Below, one piece after another: positions 17,189-25,861 of a stretch of DNA of 64,000 nucleotides. The position numbers were made by a program, and so were the translations under genes. Under the pieces are notes generated by a model. It did no database searches. It was not told the origin of the DNA and saw only the letters and a program-made list of their open reading frames with translations. How positions within the stretch are numbered: position 1 is the stretch's first letter; each line of letters starts with the position of its first letter. Origin of the DNA: an uncultured Microbacterium sp. (GTDB lineage: Bacteria; Actinomycetota; Actinomycetes; Actinomycetales; Microbacteriaceae); assembly GCF_900078385.1 (NCBI RefSeq), contig NZ_FLQR01000001.1, positions 1 to 64,000 on the forward strand. Reading direction: 5' to 3'.

Positions 17189-18361
17189 ATGACCACGCTC
17201 ACCTTCCCCGAGGGATTCCTGTGGGGCGCCGCGACGGCGGGCCACCAGATCGAGGGCGGCAACGTGAACAGCGACTGGTGGCCGCGCGAGGTCGCACCGG
17301 GGACCGACATCCCGGAGCCCTCCGGCGACGCCGCAGACAGCTACCACCGGTACCGCGAAGACATCACTCTGCTGGCCGAGGCGGGGCTCGACACCTACCG
17401 GTTCTCGCTCGAGTGGTCGCGCATCGAGCCGGAGGAGGGGATGGTGTCGCGCGCCGCGCTCGACCACTACCGCCGCGTCATCGACTGCTGCCACGAGCTC
17501 GGCGTGAAGCCCGCCGTGACGATCTACCACTTCACGACCCCGCGCTGGTTCGCGGATGACGGAGGGTGGCGCAACCCGGCATCCGTCGATCGCTTCGCCC
17601 GCTTCGTCGAGATCGTGCTGCCGCTGCTGCACACCGCCTCGCACGTGTTCACGATCAACGAGCCCAACATCCTCGCGATGATCTTCGCGGGCAAGGAGGG
17701 CAACCAGCAGATCCAGGCCGGCGCCCTGCCCGAACCCGACGCCGTCGTCACCGAGCACATCATCGCCGCGCACCACCGCGCCGTCGAGCTCGTGAAGACC
17801 ACCGGCCGCCCGGTCGGCTGGCCGGTCGCCCCGCAGCAGTTCTTCGCCGATCCCGGAGCCGAAGAGGTGATGCGCGCCTACGCGTACCCGCGCGAGACGA
17901 TCTTCCTCGAGGCGTCGCGCGGCGACGACTTCATCGGCGTGCAGGCCTACACGCGCACGCGCATCACGCTCGATGGGCCGCTGCCCGCGCCGGATGACGT
18001 CGAGCAGACCCTCACCGGCTGGGAGTACTACCCGCCGGCGATCGCGGAGGCGGCGCGACTCGCGTACGACATCACCGGCCTGCCGGTGTTCGTCTCCGAG
18101 AACGGCATCGCAACGGCGGACGACGCGCGCCGCATCGACTACACGCGCGGCGCGCTGGAGGCCCTGCATGCCGAGATCGCCGCCGGGCTCCCGATGATCG
18201 GGTACCTGCACTGGTCGCTGCTCGACAACTACGAATGGGGCTCGTACCGGCCCACGTTCGGGCTGATCGCGTGGGATCGGGAGACCTTCGAGCGACGGCC
18301 GAAGCCGAGCCTGGCATGGCTCGGCGGCGTCGCGAAGGCGAACGGGCTCGAGGGGAGCTGA
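17189..18361 (+). CDS. GH1 beta-glucosidase
   Basis: 390 residues, shorter than the usual 440-480 of GH1. N-terminus FPEGFLWGAATAGHQIEGG is the GH1 signature. The acid/base Glu158 lies in FTINEPN and the nucleophile Glu304 in VSENGI; a GYLHWSLLDNYEW stretch near 340 is the typical C-terminal substrate wall. No signal peptide, so it acts inside the cell on sugars brought in by the importer just upstream. Start at ATG 17189, 21 bases after the permease stop. The short length reflects compact loops rather than a missing catalytic part. Confidence 0.9.
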   Translation: MTTLTFPEGFLWGAATAGHQIEGGNVNSDWWPREVAPGTDIPEPSGDAADSYHRYREDITLLAEAGLDTYRFSLEWSRIEPEEGMVSRAALDHYRRVIDCCHELGVKPAVTIYHFTTPRWFADDGGWRNPASVDRFARFVEIVLPLLHTASHVFTINEPNILAMIFAGKEGNQQIQAGALPEPDAVVTEHIIAAHHRAVELVKTTGRPVGWPVAPQQFFADPGAEEVMRAYAYPRETIFLEASRGDDFIGVQAYTRTRITLDGPLPAPDDVEQTLTGWEYYPPAIAEAARLAYDITGLPVFVSENGIATADDARRIDYTRGALEALHAEIAAGLPMIGYLHWSLLDNYEWGSYRPTFGLIAWDRETFERRPKPSLAWLGGVAKANGLEGS

Positions 18362-18384
18362 TCGTCGGCTAGCCTCGCTCGCAT

Positions 18385-18891
18385 ATGAGCGACATCGTCA
18401 GCATCGAACTGCTGCTGGATCCGGAGTCCGAATCGCTCGTGCGTGCGGACTGGGGCCGGCTGGCGGCCGCGGGCCTCTCCAGCATGGCGGCGCATACCGC
18501 GCCGAGCAACCGGCCGCACGTGACCCTGCTGGTGCGCCCTTCTCTGCCGACGGCGCGGTTCGAGGGAGCCGTCGCCTCTCTGCCGATCGCGCTCACCCTC
18601 GCGGAGCCGATCGTGTTCCGGCATGGTGACCGCGGAGTGCTTGCCCGTCGTGTCGTGCCGACCGATGAGCTGGTGCGCCTCCACCGTGCGGTCCACGCGG
18701 CCGTGCCGCCGGGACCGGATGCCGCCCACACCAAGCCGGGGGAGTGGACGCCGCACGTCACGCTCGCGCGGCGGCTGCGCCTGGATGCGCTCGATGACGC
18801 CCTCGCTCTGCTGGGCGCCGAGCATGCAGGGACCGGCGTTGCGCTGCGGCGGTGGGACTCGGCGAGGCGTGAGGTCACGCCGATCGGATGA
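18385..18891 (+). CDS. 2'-5' RNA ligase / cyclic phosphodiesterase family protein
   Basis: 168 residues with the two H-x-T motifs of the 2H phosphoesterase fold: RPHVTLL (His45) and TPHVTLA (near residue 122). Family members act on 2'-5' linkages or cyclic phosphates in RNA or nucleotides. The start has no clear ribosome site. It follows the beta-glucosidase by 23 bases but looks functionally separate. Confidence 0.85.
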   Translation: MSDIVSIELLLDPESESLVRADWGRLAAAGLSSMAAHTAPSNRPHVTLLVRPSLPTARFEGAVASLPIALTLAEPIVFRHGDRGVLARRVVPTDELVRLHRAVHAAVPPGPDAAHTKPGEWTPHVTLARRLRLDALDDALALLGAEHAGTGVALRRWDSARREVTPIG

Positions 18892-18905
18892 GCCCCGACG
18901 CCCGG

Positions 18906-19133
18906 TCAGTCCGCCTCGCCGTTGGCGGTCGCCTCGATCCAGTCCACAGCCTCGTCGGAGAGGAAGAAGCCGTCGGGTCCGGACTCGCCGACCCACCACG
19001 CATCCGACGTCACAGACCCGCCGGCGGCGACGATCTCGAGCAGCACGTCGGGAGCGACGGCCTCGCCGTTGTGCGCGACGAGCCACGCCCGCGCGTCGGC
19101 GTCCAGCTTCGGCCACCACTCGATGATCTCCAT
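18906..19133 (-). CDS. 75-residue protein of unknown function
   Basis: A small acidic soluble protein beginning MEIIEWWPKLDADARAWL and ending EAVDWIEATANGEAD. Strong third-position GC and a clean start at ATG 19133 support it. No recognised domain; Trp-rich helices suggest a small folded protein. It is convergent with the 2'-5' ligase gene and lies 44 bases downstream of the MFS gene. Confidence 0.65.
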   Translation of the reverse strand: MEIIEWWPKLDADARAWLVAHNGEAVAPDVLLEIVAAGGSVTSDAWWVGESGPDGFFLSDEAVDWIEATANGEAD

Positions 19134-19177
19134 GGCGCCACGATGCCACCGTTGCCGGCGATCCGGAAGACCGGGGA

Positions 19178-20482
19178 TCACGTCCCGACGGTGGGGAGGA
19201 TGCGTGCGCGCTTGACGGCGATGGACAGGACGGCGGCGATGGCGCAGAGCGCCGCGCCGCCCCACCAGGCGTAGGTGTACTCGCCGAACACGTCGCGGAT
19301 GACCCCCGCGCCGAGGGCGGCGGCGGCGGCCCCGATCTGGTGCGCGGCGAAGACCCAGCCGAAGACGATCGTGCCGCGGTCGCCGAAGATCTCGCGGCAG
19401 AGCGTTGCGGTGGGCGGGACGGTGGCGACCCAGTCGAGGCCGTAGATCACGACGAACAGCACCATTGTCGGATGGATCGTGTCGGCGAGCAGCCAGGGCA
19501 GGAGGAGCAGCCCGACCCCGCGGAAGACGTAGTAGACGATGAGGAGCTTGCGGGGGTCGAACTTGTCGGTGAGCCAGCCGGATGCCACCGTTCCGACGAT
19601 GTCGAAGACGCCGACGACGGCGAGGAGGCCGGCGGCGGTCGTGGTCGCCATCCCGTGGTCGTGCGCGGAGGGGATGAAGTGGATGCCGATGAGGCCGTTG
19701 GTGGTCGCTCCGCAGATGGCGAAGGCGATCGCGAGCGCCCAGAAGGCCCGTGTCTTCGCAGCGAACGCCAGTCCTTCGAACGCACGCCGTGCGGCGCCGC
19801 CGGTGGCCGGAACCGGCGGGACATACGTGTCGGGGTCGGCGCCGTAGGGGAGTGCGCCGCGGTCGGCGGGATGGTCGCGCATCACGACCCAGACCAGGGG
19901 GACGGCGAGAAGGGCGGCCGCCGCGACGACGAGCGATGCCGACCGCCATCCGGTGGTCTCGGCCAAGAGGGCGACGGGGGGCAGGAAGATGAGCTGGCCG
20001 GTGGCGGATCCCGCGGTCAGGATGCCCATCACGAGACCCCTGCGGTGCACGAACCAGCGGGTGGCGATGGTGGCGGCGAAGACGAGCGCCATCGATCCGG
20101 TGCCCAGGCCGATCAGCAGTCCCCAGAAGATGAGCAGTTGCCAGGATGCGGTCATGAGGACGCTTCCGCCGGCGCCGAGCGCGACGAGCGTGAGGGCGGT
20201 CGCGACGACCTGACGCACGCCGAACTTGTCCATGAGCGCCGCGGCGAAGGGTGCGGTGAGCCCGTAGAGGAGGAGATTGACGCTCACCGCGAGCGACATC
20301 ACGCTCGTGGACCAGCCGAACTCCTCGTTCAGCGGCACCATCAGCGCTCCCGGCGCGGCGCGGAACCCGGCCGCGGCGAGGAGCGCGAGGAATGCGACCG
20401 CGGCCACCCACCAGGCCGGGTGGATCACGCGGCGCCCCAGAGGAGGGCGGGTGTCGTCGGTCGTCGGCGTGACGCGGGTCAT
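19178..20482 (-). CDS. MFS transporter
   Basis: 434 residues, twelve hydrophobic segments. The loop between helices 2 and 3 reads DKFGVRQVVATALTL, and the matching loop of the second half DKFDPRKLL; the N-terminal half includes GFRAAPGALMVPLNEEFGWS. This is closest to the oxalate/formate-antiporter-like MFS group (monocarboxylate-type), but the substrate is unknown. It has a GGAGG site, and lies 18 bases after the MarR gene, so the two form a regulator-transporter operon. Confidence 0.88.
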   Translation of the reverse strand: MTRVTPTTDDTRPPLGRRVIHPAWWVAAVAFLALLAAAGFRAAPGALMVPLNEEFGWSTSVMSLAVSVNLLLYGLTAPFAAALMDKFGVRQVVATALTLVALGAGGSVLMTASWQLLIFWGLLIGLGTGSMALVFAATIATRWFVHRRGLVMGILTAGSATGQLIFLPPVALLAETTGWRSASLVVAAAALLAVPLVWVVMRDHPADRGALPYGADPDTYVPPVPATGGAARRAFEGLAFAAKTRAFWALAIAFAICGATTNGLIGIHFIPSAHDHGMATTTAAGLLAVVGVFDIVGTVASGWLTDKFDPRKLLIVYYVFRGVGLLLLPWLLADTIHPTMVLFVVIYGLDWVATVPPTATLCREIFGDRGTIVFGWVFAAHQIGAAAAALGAGVIRDVFGEYTYAWWGGAALCAIAAVLSIAVKRARILPTVGT

Positions 20483-20500
20483 GATGCCTCCATCGGCCGG

Positions 20501-20908
20501 TCAGGTGGACAGGGCCAGCGAACGGAGCTCGCGGGCGCCCGCGGTGGTCAGCGTCCGCTCGATCTCGGCCTGGGCGCTCTCCCAGAGCGGGACGGCTTGG
20601 GCGGTGATCGCCACCGCCTTCTCGGTCAGCACGATGGCGCTCGCGCGGCGATCGGAAGGCGACGTCGTCATCTCGACGAGCCCCGCGTTCCTCAGCACGC
20701 GGAGGTTGCGCGCGACGGTGGAACGCTCGAGCTCGGCCCGCTCCGCCAGATCCTGGATGGTGATGGGATCGGCGCCGGGCTGCGGAATGCGACGGATCAG
20801 GGCCCACTGGGCGACGTTGATGCCGGCAGGCTCCAGCGCGCGGTCATAGATCGCGGTCACCCGGCGCACGGCGACCCGAAGACTCGTGCAGTAGCAATCC
20901 GTCTCCAC
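20501..20908 (-). CDS. MarR-family regulator
   Basis: 135 residues from the GTG at 20908. The winged helix covers about residues 30-95: WALIRRI, then TIQDLAERAELERSTVARNLRVL and the wing SPSDRRASAIVLT. An in-frame GTG at 20938 would place the operator inside the coding region, so I prefer 20908, which lies 7 bases after a TATACT -10 element and would be translated from a leaderless message. It probably represses itself and the MFS gene. The inducer is unknown. Confidence 0.85.
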   Translation of the reverse strand: METDCYCTSLRVAVRRVTAIYDRALEPAGINVAQWALIRRIPQPGADPITIQDLAERAELERSTVARNLRVLRNAGLVEMTTSPSDRRASAIVLTEKAVAITAQAVPLWESAQAEIERTLTTAGARELRSLALST

Positions 20909-20909
20909 G

Positions 20910-20931
20910 AATGCGAGTATATACACGTATT
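20910..20931 (-). promoter_or_regulatory. MarR operator-like palindrome over the promoter
   Basis: A 22-bp imperfect palindrome, 18 of 22 positions symmetric, centred on GTATATAC. It covers the -10 element (TATACT on the minus strand, 20916-20921) and ends one base before the GTG start, so binding would block transcription of the marR-MFS unit. Confidence 0.65.
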
Positions 20932-21003
20932 GGGACACCCCCTTCCCTGTGAGCGCGAGCGCGATCAGTATGGATCTGCCGAATCGAGCAGCGAGGGGTC
21001 GAA

Positions 21004-21210
21004 ATGAGCGTTTATCGAGTGATCGAGGTCATCGGCACGAGTGCCTCATCCTGGGAGGAGGCGGCCCGGGAAGCGATCACGACAGCGGCGGGGTCGCTGC
21101 ACGACCTCCGTGTGGCCGAAGTGTCGAAGCAGGACGTGGTCGTCGGCGATGACGGGGCGCTGCTGTTCCGGGTGCGGATCCAGCTCTCGTTCAAGTACGT
21201 GCCCGAGTAG
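21004..21210 (+). CDS. Dodecin family protein
   Basis: 68 residues, matching the usual size of dodecins. These assemble into twelve-subunit shells that store flavins or CoA in actinobacteria. VYRVIEVIGTSASSWEEAA at the start and RVRIQLSFKYVPE at the end are typical beta strands of the fold. Ribosome site GAGGGG upstream. Stands alone, followed by a perfect hairpin. Confidence 0.9.
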   Translation: MSVYRVIEVIGTSASSWEEAAREAITTAAGSLHDLRVAEVSKQDVVVGDDGALLFRVRIQLSFKYVPE

Positions 21211-21227
21211 GCCGACCACCGGTCGGC
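21211..21227 (+). terminator. Hairpin after dodecin
   Basis: Perfect 7-bp stem (21211-21217 with 21221-21227) and 3-base loop directly after the dodecin stop. There is no T-run, so it may end transcription weakly or protect the 3' end. Confidence 0.4.
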
Positions 21228-21349
21228 GGTCTCCGCGTCGCGCGGGTCGCGGTCGGGGGAGTCGAGCGCGCCGTAACGCGTAGTCTCTACGACGGCCGTT
21301 CTCTCCGCGATCGCCAGATCCAGCTCCCGTGAAAGGAAGCTCGCCCGCC

Positions 21350-22588
21350 GTGTACTCGCTCCTCCTGGCGATCATCTACATCGCCTTCGTCAGCCTCGGA
21401 CTGCCGGACTCGCTCGTCGGCGCCGGCTGGCCGGTCATGCATCAGGACCTCGGCGTCCCGATCGCCTTCGCGGGCATCATCACGATGATCATCGCCGCCG
21501 GCACCATCCTGTCGAGCCTCGCCTCCGAGCGGGTCACGCGGAGGTTCGGTGCCGGCATCGTGACGGCCGTCAGCGTCGGGATGACCGCGGCCGCTCTCGT
21601 GGGCTTCTCCTTCTCCGACTCGTTCTGGATGCTGTGCCTCTGGGCGATCCCGTACGGCCTCGGAGCGGGCGCCGTCGACGCTGCCCTGAACAACTACGTC
21701 GCCCTGCACTATGCGGCCCGCCACATGAACTGGCTGCACGGATGCTGGGGGCTCGGCGCGTCGATCAGTCCGTTCATCATGAGCTACGCGCTCACCTCCG
21801 GGTCGGGCTGGTCGAGCGCCTACCTCGTCGTCGGGATGATGCAGGTCGTCCTCACGTTCGCGCTGCTCATCAGCATCCCGCTATGGGGCAAGGTCAACGG
21901 CATCACTCCGATCGTCCATCCCGCCGAGGCCGACCACGAGGACGGCGACGAGCCGTCCGGACGGGGCAGCGCACACGTCCCGCTCGCTCGCGCCCTTCGG
22001 ATCCCCGGTGTCCTCCTGATCCTGACCGCCTTCTTCGCGTACTGCGCGCTGGAGAGCACGGCGATCCTCTGGGCATCGTCGTACCTCGTCACCGATCGCG
22101 GCGTCGAGCCGGCAACGGCCGCCGCCTTCGCGTCGCTCTTCCTGCTGGGCGTCACGGCCGGACGGTTCCTGGCGGGCTTCTTCGCCGACCGGGTCGGCGA
22201 TCAGAAGATGATCCGCGGCGGATTCCTCACCGTCGGCATCGGGGTCGTCCTGCTCGCGCTGCCGCTGGAGACCACGATCCTCGCGCTCGTCGGACTCGTG
22301 GTCCTCGGGCTCGGGTGCGCCCCCATCTACCCCGCGATCATCCACTCGACCCCCGTCAACTTCGGCCGCCGCAACTCGCAGGCCATCATCGGCATCCAGA
22401 TGGCGGCGGCCTACACCGGCTCCACGTTCGCCCCGCCCCTGTTCGGCGCGATCTCGACGTGGACCGGGATGTGGATCCTGCCGCTGTTCCTCGCCGTTCT
22501 GGTGGCGCTCGGCCTGCTGATGTCCGAGCGCCTCAACGCGCTGGTCCGCTCTCGTGCCGACGGCATGAGCCCCGCGCTTCGCCGCTAG
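21350..22588 (+). CDS. MFS transporter (sugar permease-like)
   Basis: About 412 residues and twelve helices. Typical motifs include SERVTRRFGAGIVTAV after helix 2 and FFADRVGDQKMIRGG in the second half. The N-terminus YIAFVSLGLPDSLVGAGWPVM resembles fucose-permease-like MFS proteins. Two in-frame GTGs are possible (21329, 21350); I prefer 21350 because AAGGAAG precedes it. The long acidic loop between helices 6 and 7 (ADHEDGDEPSGRGS) is cytoplasmic. Its stop overlaps the stop of the TOPRIM gene on the other strand. Confidence 0.85.
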   Translation: MYSLLLAIIYIAFVSLGLPDSLVGAGWPVMHQDLGVPIAFAGIITMIIAAGTILSSLASERVTRRFGAGIVTAVSVGMTAAALVGFSFSDSFWMLCLWAIPYGLGAGAVDAALNNYVALHYAARHMNWLHGCWGLGASISPFIMSYALTSGSGWSSAYLVVGMMQVVLTFALLISIPLWGKVNGITPIVHPAEADHEDGDEPSGRGSAHVPLARALRIPGVLLILTAFFAYCALESTAILWASSYLVTDRGVEPATAAAFASLFLLGVTAGRFLAGFFADRVGDQKMIRGGFLTVGIGVVLLALPLETTILALVGLVVLGLGCAPIYPAIIHSTPVNFGRRNSQAIIGIQMAAAYTGSTFAPPLFGAISTWTGMWILPLFLAVLVALGLLMSERLNALVRSRADGMSPALRR

Positions 22589-23096
22589 TCCGACGCGGCG
22601 TCCGCGGCCCTGATGAGTTCGGCCAACGGCAGAGGGACCCGATCGAGCGGCAGTGCCTCGGCCAGCAGGCGAGCGTAGCGGCATTTGTTGCCGCTCCGAC
22701 CTCCGAAGAAGCGGGCCAGCTGCGCATCGACCGACGGCCGCGCTGCGCCGGCTGATTCTGCAGGCGCCGGAACGACGCGAGCTCGCCCTGGGCGGCGATC
22801 ACGGCCTCTACGGCGTCGATGCCCAGCGCGCGGACGAGCTCGCCCTCCAGATCGGGGTCGCACACGAAGACCTGGTCGACGACCTGCTCGAACTGCGTCC
22901 GTTCATTGACATCGACCAACCCGAGGACGTCATCGTCCGACCGGTCGGATCGGGCACGCCGCGCCCCGCTCGCCCCGCCCACCGCGACGACCGCGGGCAG
23001 CCCGATGCCCAGGCGCGCGCTGAGGACTTCGAGCGCGACCCGGTCGCTCTCCCCCTCGACGAAGATGACCGTCATGCGCGGCGATGTCGGGGTCAC
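22585..23096 (-). pseudogene. Frameshifted TOPRIM-domain (OLD-like) gene
   Basis: The 5' part encodes a TOPRIM core: IFVEGESDRVALEVL (catalytic Glu), GLVDVNE (the Asp motif) and FVCDPDLEGELVRALG. After about codon 115 the frame breaks; the expected C-terminus (RFFGGRSGNKCRYARLL, then a helical end) continues in another frame to a stop at 22585. A one-base change near 22740-22760 would restore one reading frame. The GTG at 23096 overlaps the stop of the SRPBCC gene, showing the locus was once a translated pair. Could be true decay or a sequencing error. Confidence 0.65.
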
Positions 23097-23491
23097 GGTC
23101 GCTCGAGGAGTTCCGCGAGACGAGCCAGGTCGTCCGCGATGAGGCGGGCGTCGGCCCGGAACTCCTCGTCGGTCATCCCGGTCCGCTGGAAGAGCGTGAA
23201 GACGATCTCGCTGCCCGTGTCGTTGGAGAGCACCCGCATCGGATTGTGCACGACGGTGCCGTCGGGCATCGTCACGTCATGATCGAGGATGCCGAGCTCG
23301 ATCGGACCGGTGAAGGCCACCTCGACGAGCCCCATCGGTGAGTCCGCGTACCAACGACCGCCCTCGAGACGGATCCCGGTGCTGAGACCGGCCGCCCACA
23401 GGGGCAGCCTCTCGGGGTCACCGGCGACACGGGCGACGGTCTCGGGGTCGGCATCCACCGATCGCGAGACATGGAGCGCGGGCCAGGTCAT
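23093..23491 (-). CDS. SRPBCC (polyketide cyclase-like) protein
   Basis: 132 residues of the START-like hydrophobic-pocket fold: MTWPALHVSRSVDADPETV at the start, the helix ERLPLWAAGL near 33 and an end typical of the family, GSEIVFTLFQRTGMTDEEF then a long helix. The role (lipid or small-ligand binding) is not predictable. ATG 23491 is used; no strong ribosome site is seen. Directly upstream of, and overlapping, the broken TOPRIM gene. Confidence 0.75.
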   Translation of the reverse strand: MTWPALHVSRSVDADPETVARVAGDPERLPLWAAGLSTGIRLEGGRWYADSPMGLVEVAFTGPIELGILDHDVTMPDGTVVHNPMRVLSNDTGSEIVFTLFQRTGMTDEEFRADARLIADDLARLAELLERP

Positions 23492-23601
23492 GGCACGGAA
23501 TGTACCAGCGATACTTCTGCCCCATGTGACGACGCATGCGGTCGACCGTGGCGGGTGCACACGGGGTTGACCATCGCGGGCGCATTCGATGAAGTTGAGG
23601 C

Positions 23602-24342
23602 ATGTTCGACGCAGCCGGACGCATCCATGCGCGCGATGTGCTGATCGCGCATGCCCGAACGGATGAGCAGATCGCCGGCGCCGCTCTTGTGGGGTCGGCG
23701 GCCCGGGGCGACGAAGACGCGTGGTCGGACATCGACCTGGTTCTCCAGCTTGCACCCGACGCGGACGAGCCGACGGTCGTCGACGCGTGGACGCGATGGA
23801 TCGGTGATCGACTGGATCTCGCGGACACCTTCGATGTCGTGGCGGGGGCCCGCTATCGTGTGTTCCTCCTGACCTCGTCGCTGCAGATCGACGTCTCCTT
23901 CTGGCCGTACGAAGAGTTCCGCGGCACCGGGGAGAGTTTCGAGCTCATCTTCGGGACGGCCAACCCCTCCTCATCCCCACCCCCGCCGGATACGGGCACC
24001 CTCATCGGGATGGGGTGGCTGTACGCCCTGCACGCTCGGTCTGCGATCGCACGGGGAAGGCTGTGGCAGGCAGTCATGATGCTCGACGAGCTCCGCAACC
24101 AGATCATCGCCCTCGCGTGCATCCGGGTCGGGCTGAACCCGTGGCATGGCCGCGAGGTCGACCGCCTTCCCGCCGCCGACCAGGACGCGCTGAGACGCAG
24201 CAGATCAGCGGACGTGACGACGGGCGCCCTCGAGCGATCGAAGCGGCTGCTGATCGCGCAGTTCCTGGCGGAGGTCGCCCACCACGACCACGCGCGAGCA
24301 CATGCGCTGGAGCGCCCGCTGGGAGTGCTCGCGGAGCATTAG
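23602..24342 (+). CDS. Nucleotidyltransferase-domain protein (aminoglycoside adenylyltransferase-like fold)
   Basis: 246 residues. The polymerase-beta-like motif GSAARGDEDAWSDIDLVL lies at residues 32-49 with the two metal-binding Asp, and the third Asp is in LQIDVSFWP near 96. The C-terminal helical domain resembles resistance adenylyltransferases and their many housekeeping relatives. Whether it modifies drugs is unknown. It is divergent from the SRPBCC gene and its stop is one base before the convergent DHFR-like gene. Confidence 0.8.
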   Translation: MFDAAGRIHARDVLIAHARTDEQIAGAALVGSAARGDEDAWSDIDLVLQLAPDADEPTVVDAWTRWIGDRLDLADTFDVVAGARYRVFLLTSSLQIDVSFWPYEEFRGTGESFELIFGTANPSSSPPPPDTGTLIGMGWLYALHARSAIARGRLWQAVMMLDELRNQIIALACIRVGLNPWHGREVDRLPAADQDALRRSRSADVTTGALERSKRLLIAQFLAEVAHHDHARAHALERPLGVLAEH

Positions 24343-24343
24343 C

Positions 24344-24922
24344 TCAGCGTGCGTCCTCCGGCAGGATGCGAGGCCGGTATCGCTGGGCGACCGCGCCCGA
24401 TCCGAACTCGTGCCGGTCGACGAGCTCCAGCGGAATGCGCTCACGCAGACCGGCGAGGAGTGTCGGCCCGTGTCCGGCGAGGACCGGATGCACGACGAAC
24501 TCGTACTCGTCGATCAGTCCCAGCTCTGCCAGCACCCTGGGCAGTGTCACACCGCCGACCCACAGGCCCTCGCCGGGCTCCTGCTTGAGCTGCTGAACCG
24601 CGTGCCCGACGTCTCCTCGCACCAGCTCGGCGTTCCAATCGACGCTGCTCAGCGTGCTCGACACGACGTACTTCTTCGCGCGGTCGATGGCCTCCGCGAA
24701 GGGGATGTCCCACTCGCTCATCCAGTCGGGCCAGGTTCCCGTGGCCGGCCGCCGCCACGCCGCCTGCATCATCTCGTAGGTCACCCGGCCGAAGAGGAGG
24801 GCGTCGGCGCGCTCCATCTCGGCGGTCCAGTGCCGCATCGACTCCGCGTCCGGGGGAAGTCCCACCTCGTGGTGGCAGCATCCGTCGAGCGTGACGTTGA
24901 TCGAGTATCGGAGTGATCTCAT
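24344..24922 (-). CDS. Dihydrofolate reductase-family (RibD C-terminal-like) protein
   Basis: 192 residues. RYSINVTLDGCCHH at the start, LLFGRVTYEMMQAAW near 42 and GLWVGGVTLPRVLAELGLIDEY near 118 are typical of the RibD_C reductase fold that uses NADPH. Members are mostly uncharacterised reductases, not true folate enzymes. No partner gene nearby. Confidence 0.85.
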   Translation of the reverse strand: MRSLRYSINVTLDGCCHHEVGLPPDAESMRHWTAEMERADALLFGRVTYEMMQAAWRRPATGTWPDWMSEWDIPFAEAIDRAKKYVVSSTLSSVDWNAELVRGDVGHAVQQLKQEPGEGLWVGGVTLPRVLAELGLIDEYEFVVHPVLAGHGPTLLAGLRERIPLELVDRHEFGSGAVAQRYRPRILPEDAR

Positions 24923-25012
24923 CCCGCTGATCTCCCTTGTTCCGCACAGCGCTGACCGGATCGAACTCAGGGTATCCAGGTCGCAGGACGGATCGGGGCG
25001 AAGATGACGCGG

Positions 25013-25085
25013 TGGGCCCCGTGGGGCTCGAACCCACGACCCGCGGATTAAAAGTCCGATGCTCTACCGACTGAGCTAGAGGCCC
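25013..25085 (-). tRNA. tRNA-Lys (anticodon TTT)
   Basis: On the minus strand the acceptor GGGCCTC pairs with GGGGCCC (one G-T pair), the D-arm has TAGCTCAGTCGGTAGAGC, the anticodon loop CTTTTAA gives TTT (Lys) and the T-arm is GTGGG-TTCGAGC-CCCAC. No CCA is encoded. An inverted copy of its 5' end (GAGGGCCTC) lies just upstream at 25112-25120, within the promoter region. Confidence 0.95.
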
Positions 25086-25122
25086 TCGGAACCCAGCCTA
25101 GCGCGGGGTCCGAGGGCCTCTT

Positions 25123-25141
25123 CCCGGTTCACTCGACCGGG
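25123..25141 (-). terminator. Hairpin after the fasciclin gene
   Basis: Stem CCCGGT/ACCGGG (25123-25128 with 25136-25141), 7-base loop, 15 bases after the fasciclin stop in its direction of transcription. No T-run; a weak terminator candidate. Confidence 0.4.
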
Positions 25142-25156
25142 TACCACATGACCGGG

Positions 25157-25816
25157 TTACTCGGTCGGCGGCATCAGCACCGAGTCGACGAGGTAGACCA
25201 CGGCGTTGGCGGTCTGCACGCCACCGCAGATGACCATGGCGTCGTTGACCATCCACTCGTCACCCGAACCGGTGACCTCGAGGTCGGCGCCGTTGAGGGT
25301 CGTGTGCATGCCGGCGATGTCGGACGGCTCGATCTGGCCCTCGACCACGTGGTAGGTGAGGATCGAGGTCAGCAGCTCGCTGTCGGTCTTGAGGGTCTCG
25401 ATCGTCGCGGCGTCGATCTTCGCGAACGCGTCGTCGACCGGGGCGAAGACGGTGAACTCGCCACCGTTGAGGGTGTCGACGAGGTTCACGTCGGGGTTCA
25501 GCTCGCCGCTCACGGCCGAGACGAGGGTCGTGAGGAGCGGGTTGTTGGACGCGGCGACGGCCACGGGGTCCTGCGACATCCCCTGCACCGAGCCGGCGCC
25601 GTCGGGAACAGCCGCGGCGTAGTCGGCGCAACCGGCGCCCACGAGGTTCGCGGCCGGGTCCATGGTCTCCTCGGGCGCCATGGTCTCGCTCGCCTGCGGG
25701 GCGGGATCCATCGACTCCTCGGCGGTCGATCCGCCCATCGAACAGGCCGACAGCGCGAAGGCGCCGGCGAGCGTCAAGGTCAGAGCGACGGTGATCTTCT
25801 TCTTGGTGCTGAGCAT
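25157..25816 (-). CDS. Fasciclin-domain lipoprotein (MPT70/MPT83-like)
   Basis: 219 residues. Signal peptide with lipobox LSAC (Cys near 27), an acidic spacer, then one FAS1 domain with [17 protein letters not shown] (H1-type box) and LTYHVVEGQ (H2-type box). Surface adhesion-like protein. ATG 25816 has GGAGG eight bases upstream. It is divergent from sigK-rskA, and its upstream region holds a SigK-like promoter, matching the mycobacterial rule that SigK drives MPT70 and MPT83. Confidence 0.92.
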   Translation of the reverse strand: MLSTKKKITVALTLTLAGAFALSACSMGGSTAEESMDPAPQASETMAPEETMDPAANLVGAGCADYAAAVPDGAGSVQGMSQDPVAVAASNNPLLTTLVSAVSGELNPDVNLVDTLNGGEFTVFAPVDDAFAKIDAATIETLKTDSELLTSILTYHVVEGQIEPSDIAGMHTTLNGADLEVTGSGDEWMVNDAMVICGGVQTANAVVYLVDSVLMPPTE

Positions 25817-25861
25817 GATGTCCTCCATGAGTGTGGGGCCACGGATGCGGCCTCACACATG

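Noticed and set aside
22533..22584. Extension of the TOPRIM first frame beyond the neighbouring stop
   Set aside because: After the frameshift point this frame encodes Ser/Arg-rich nonsense and overlaps the MFS gene.
25078..25120. Attachment site made by tRNA-Lys and the matching sequence beside it
   Set aside because: The copy is inverted rather than direct, covers the 5' end of the tRNA, and no integrase or foreign island is near.
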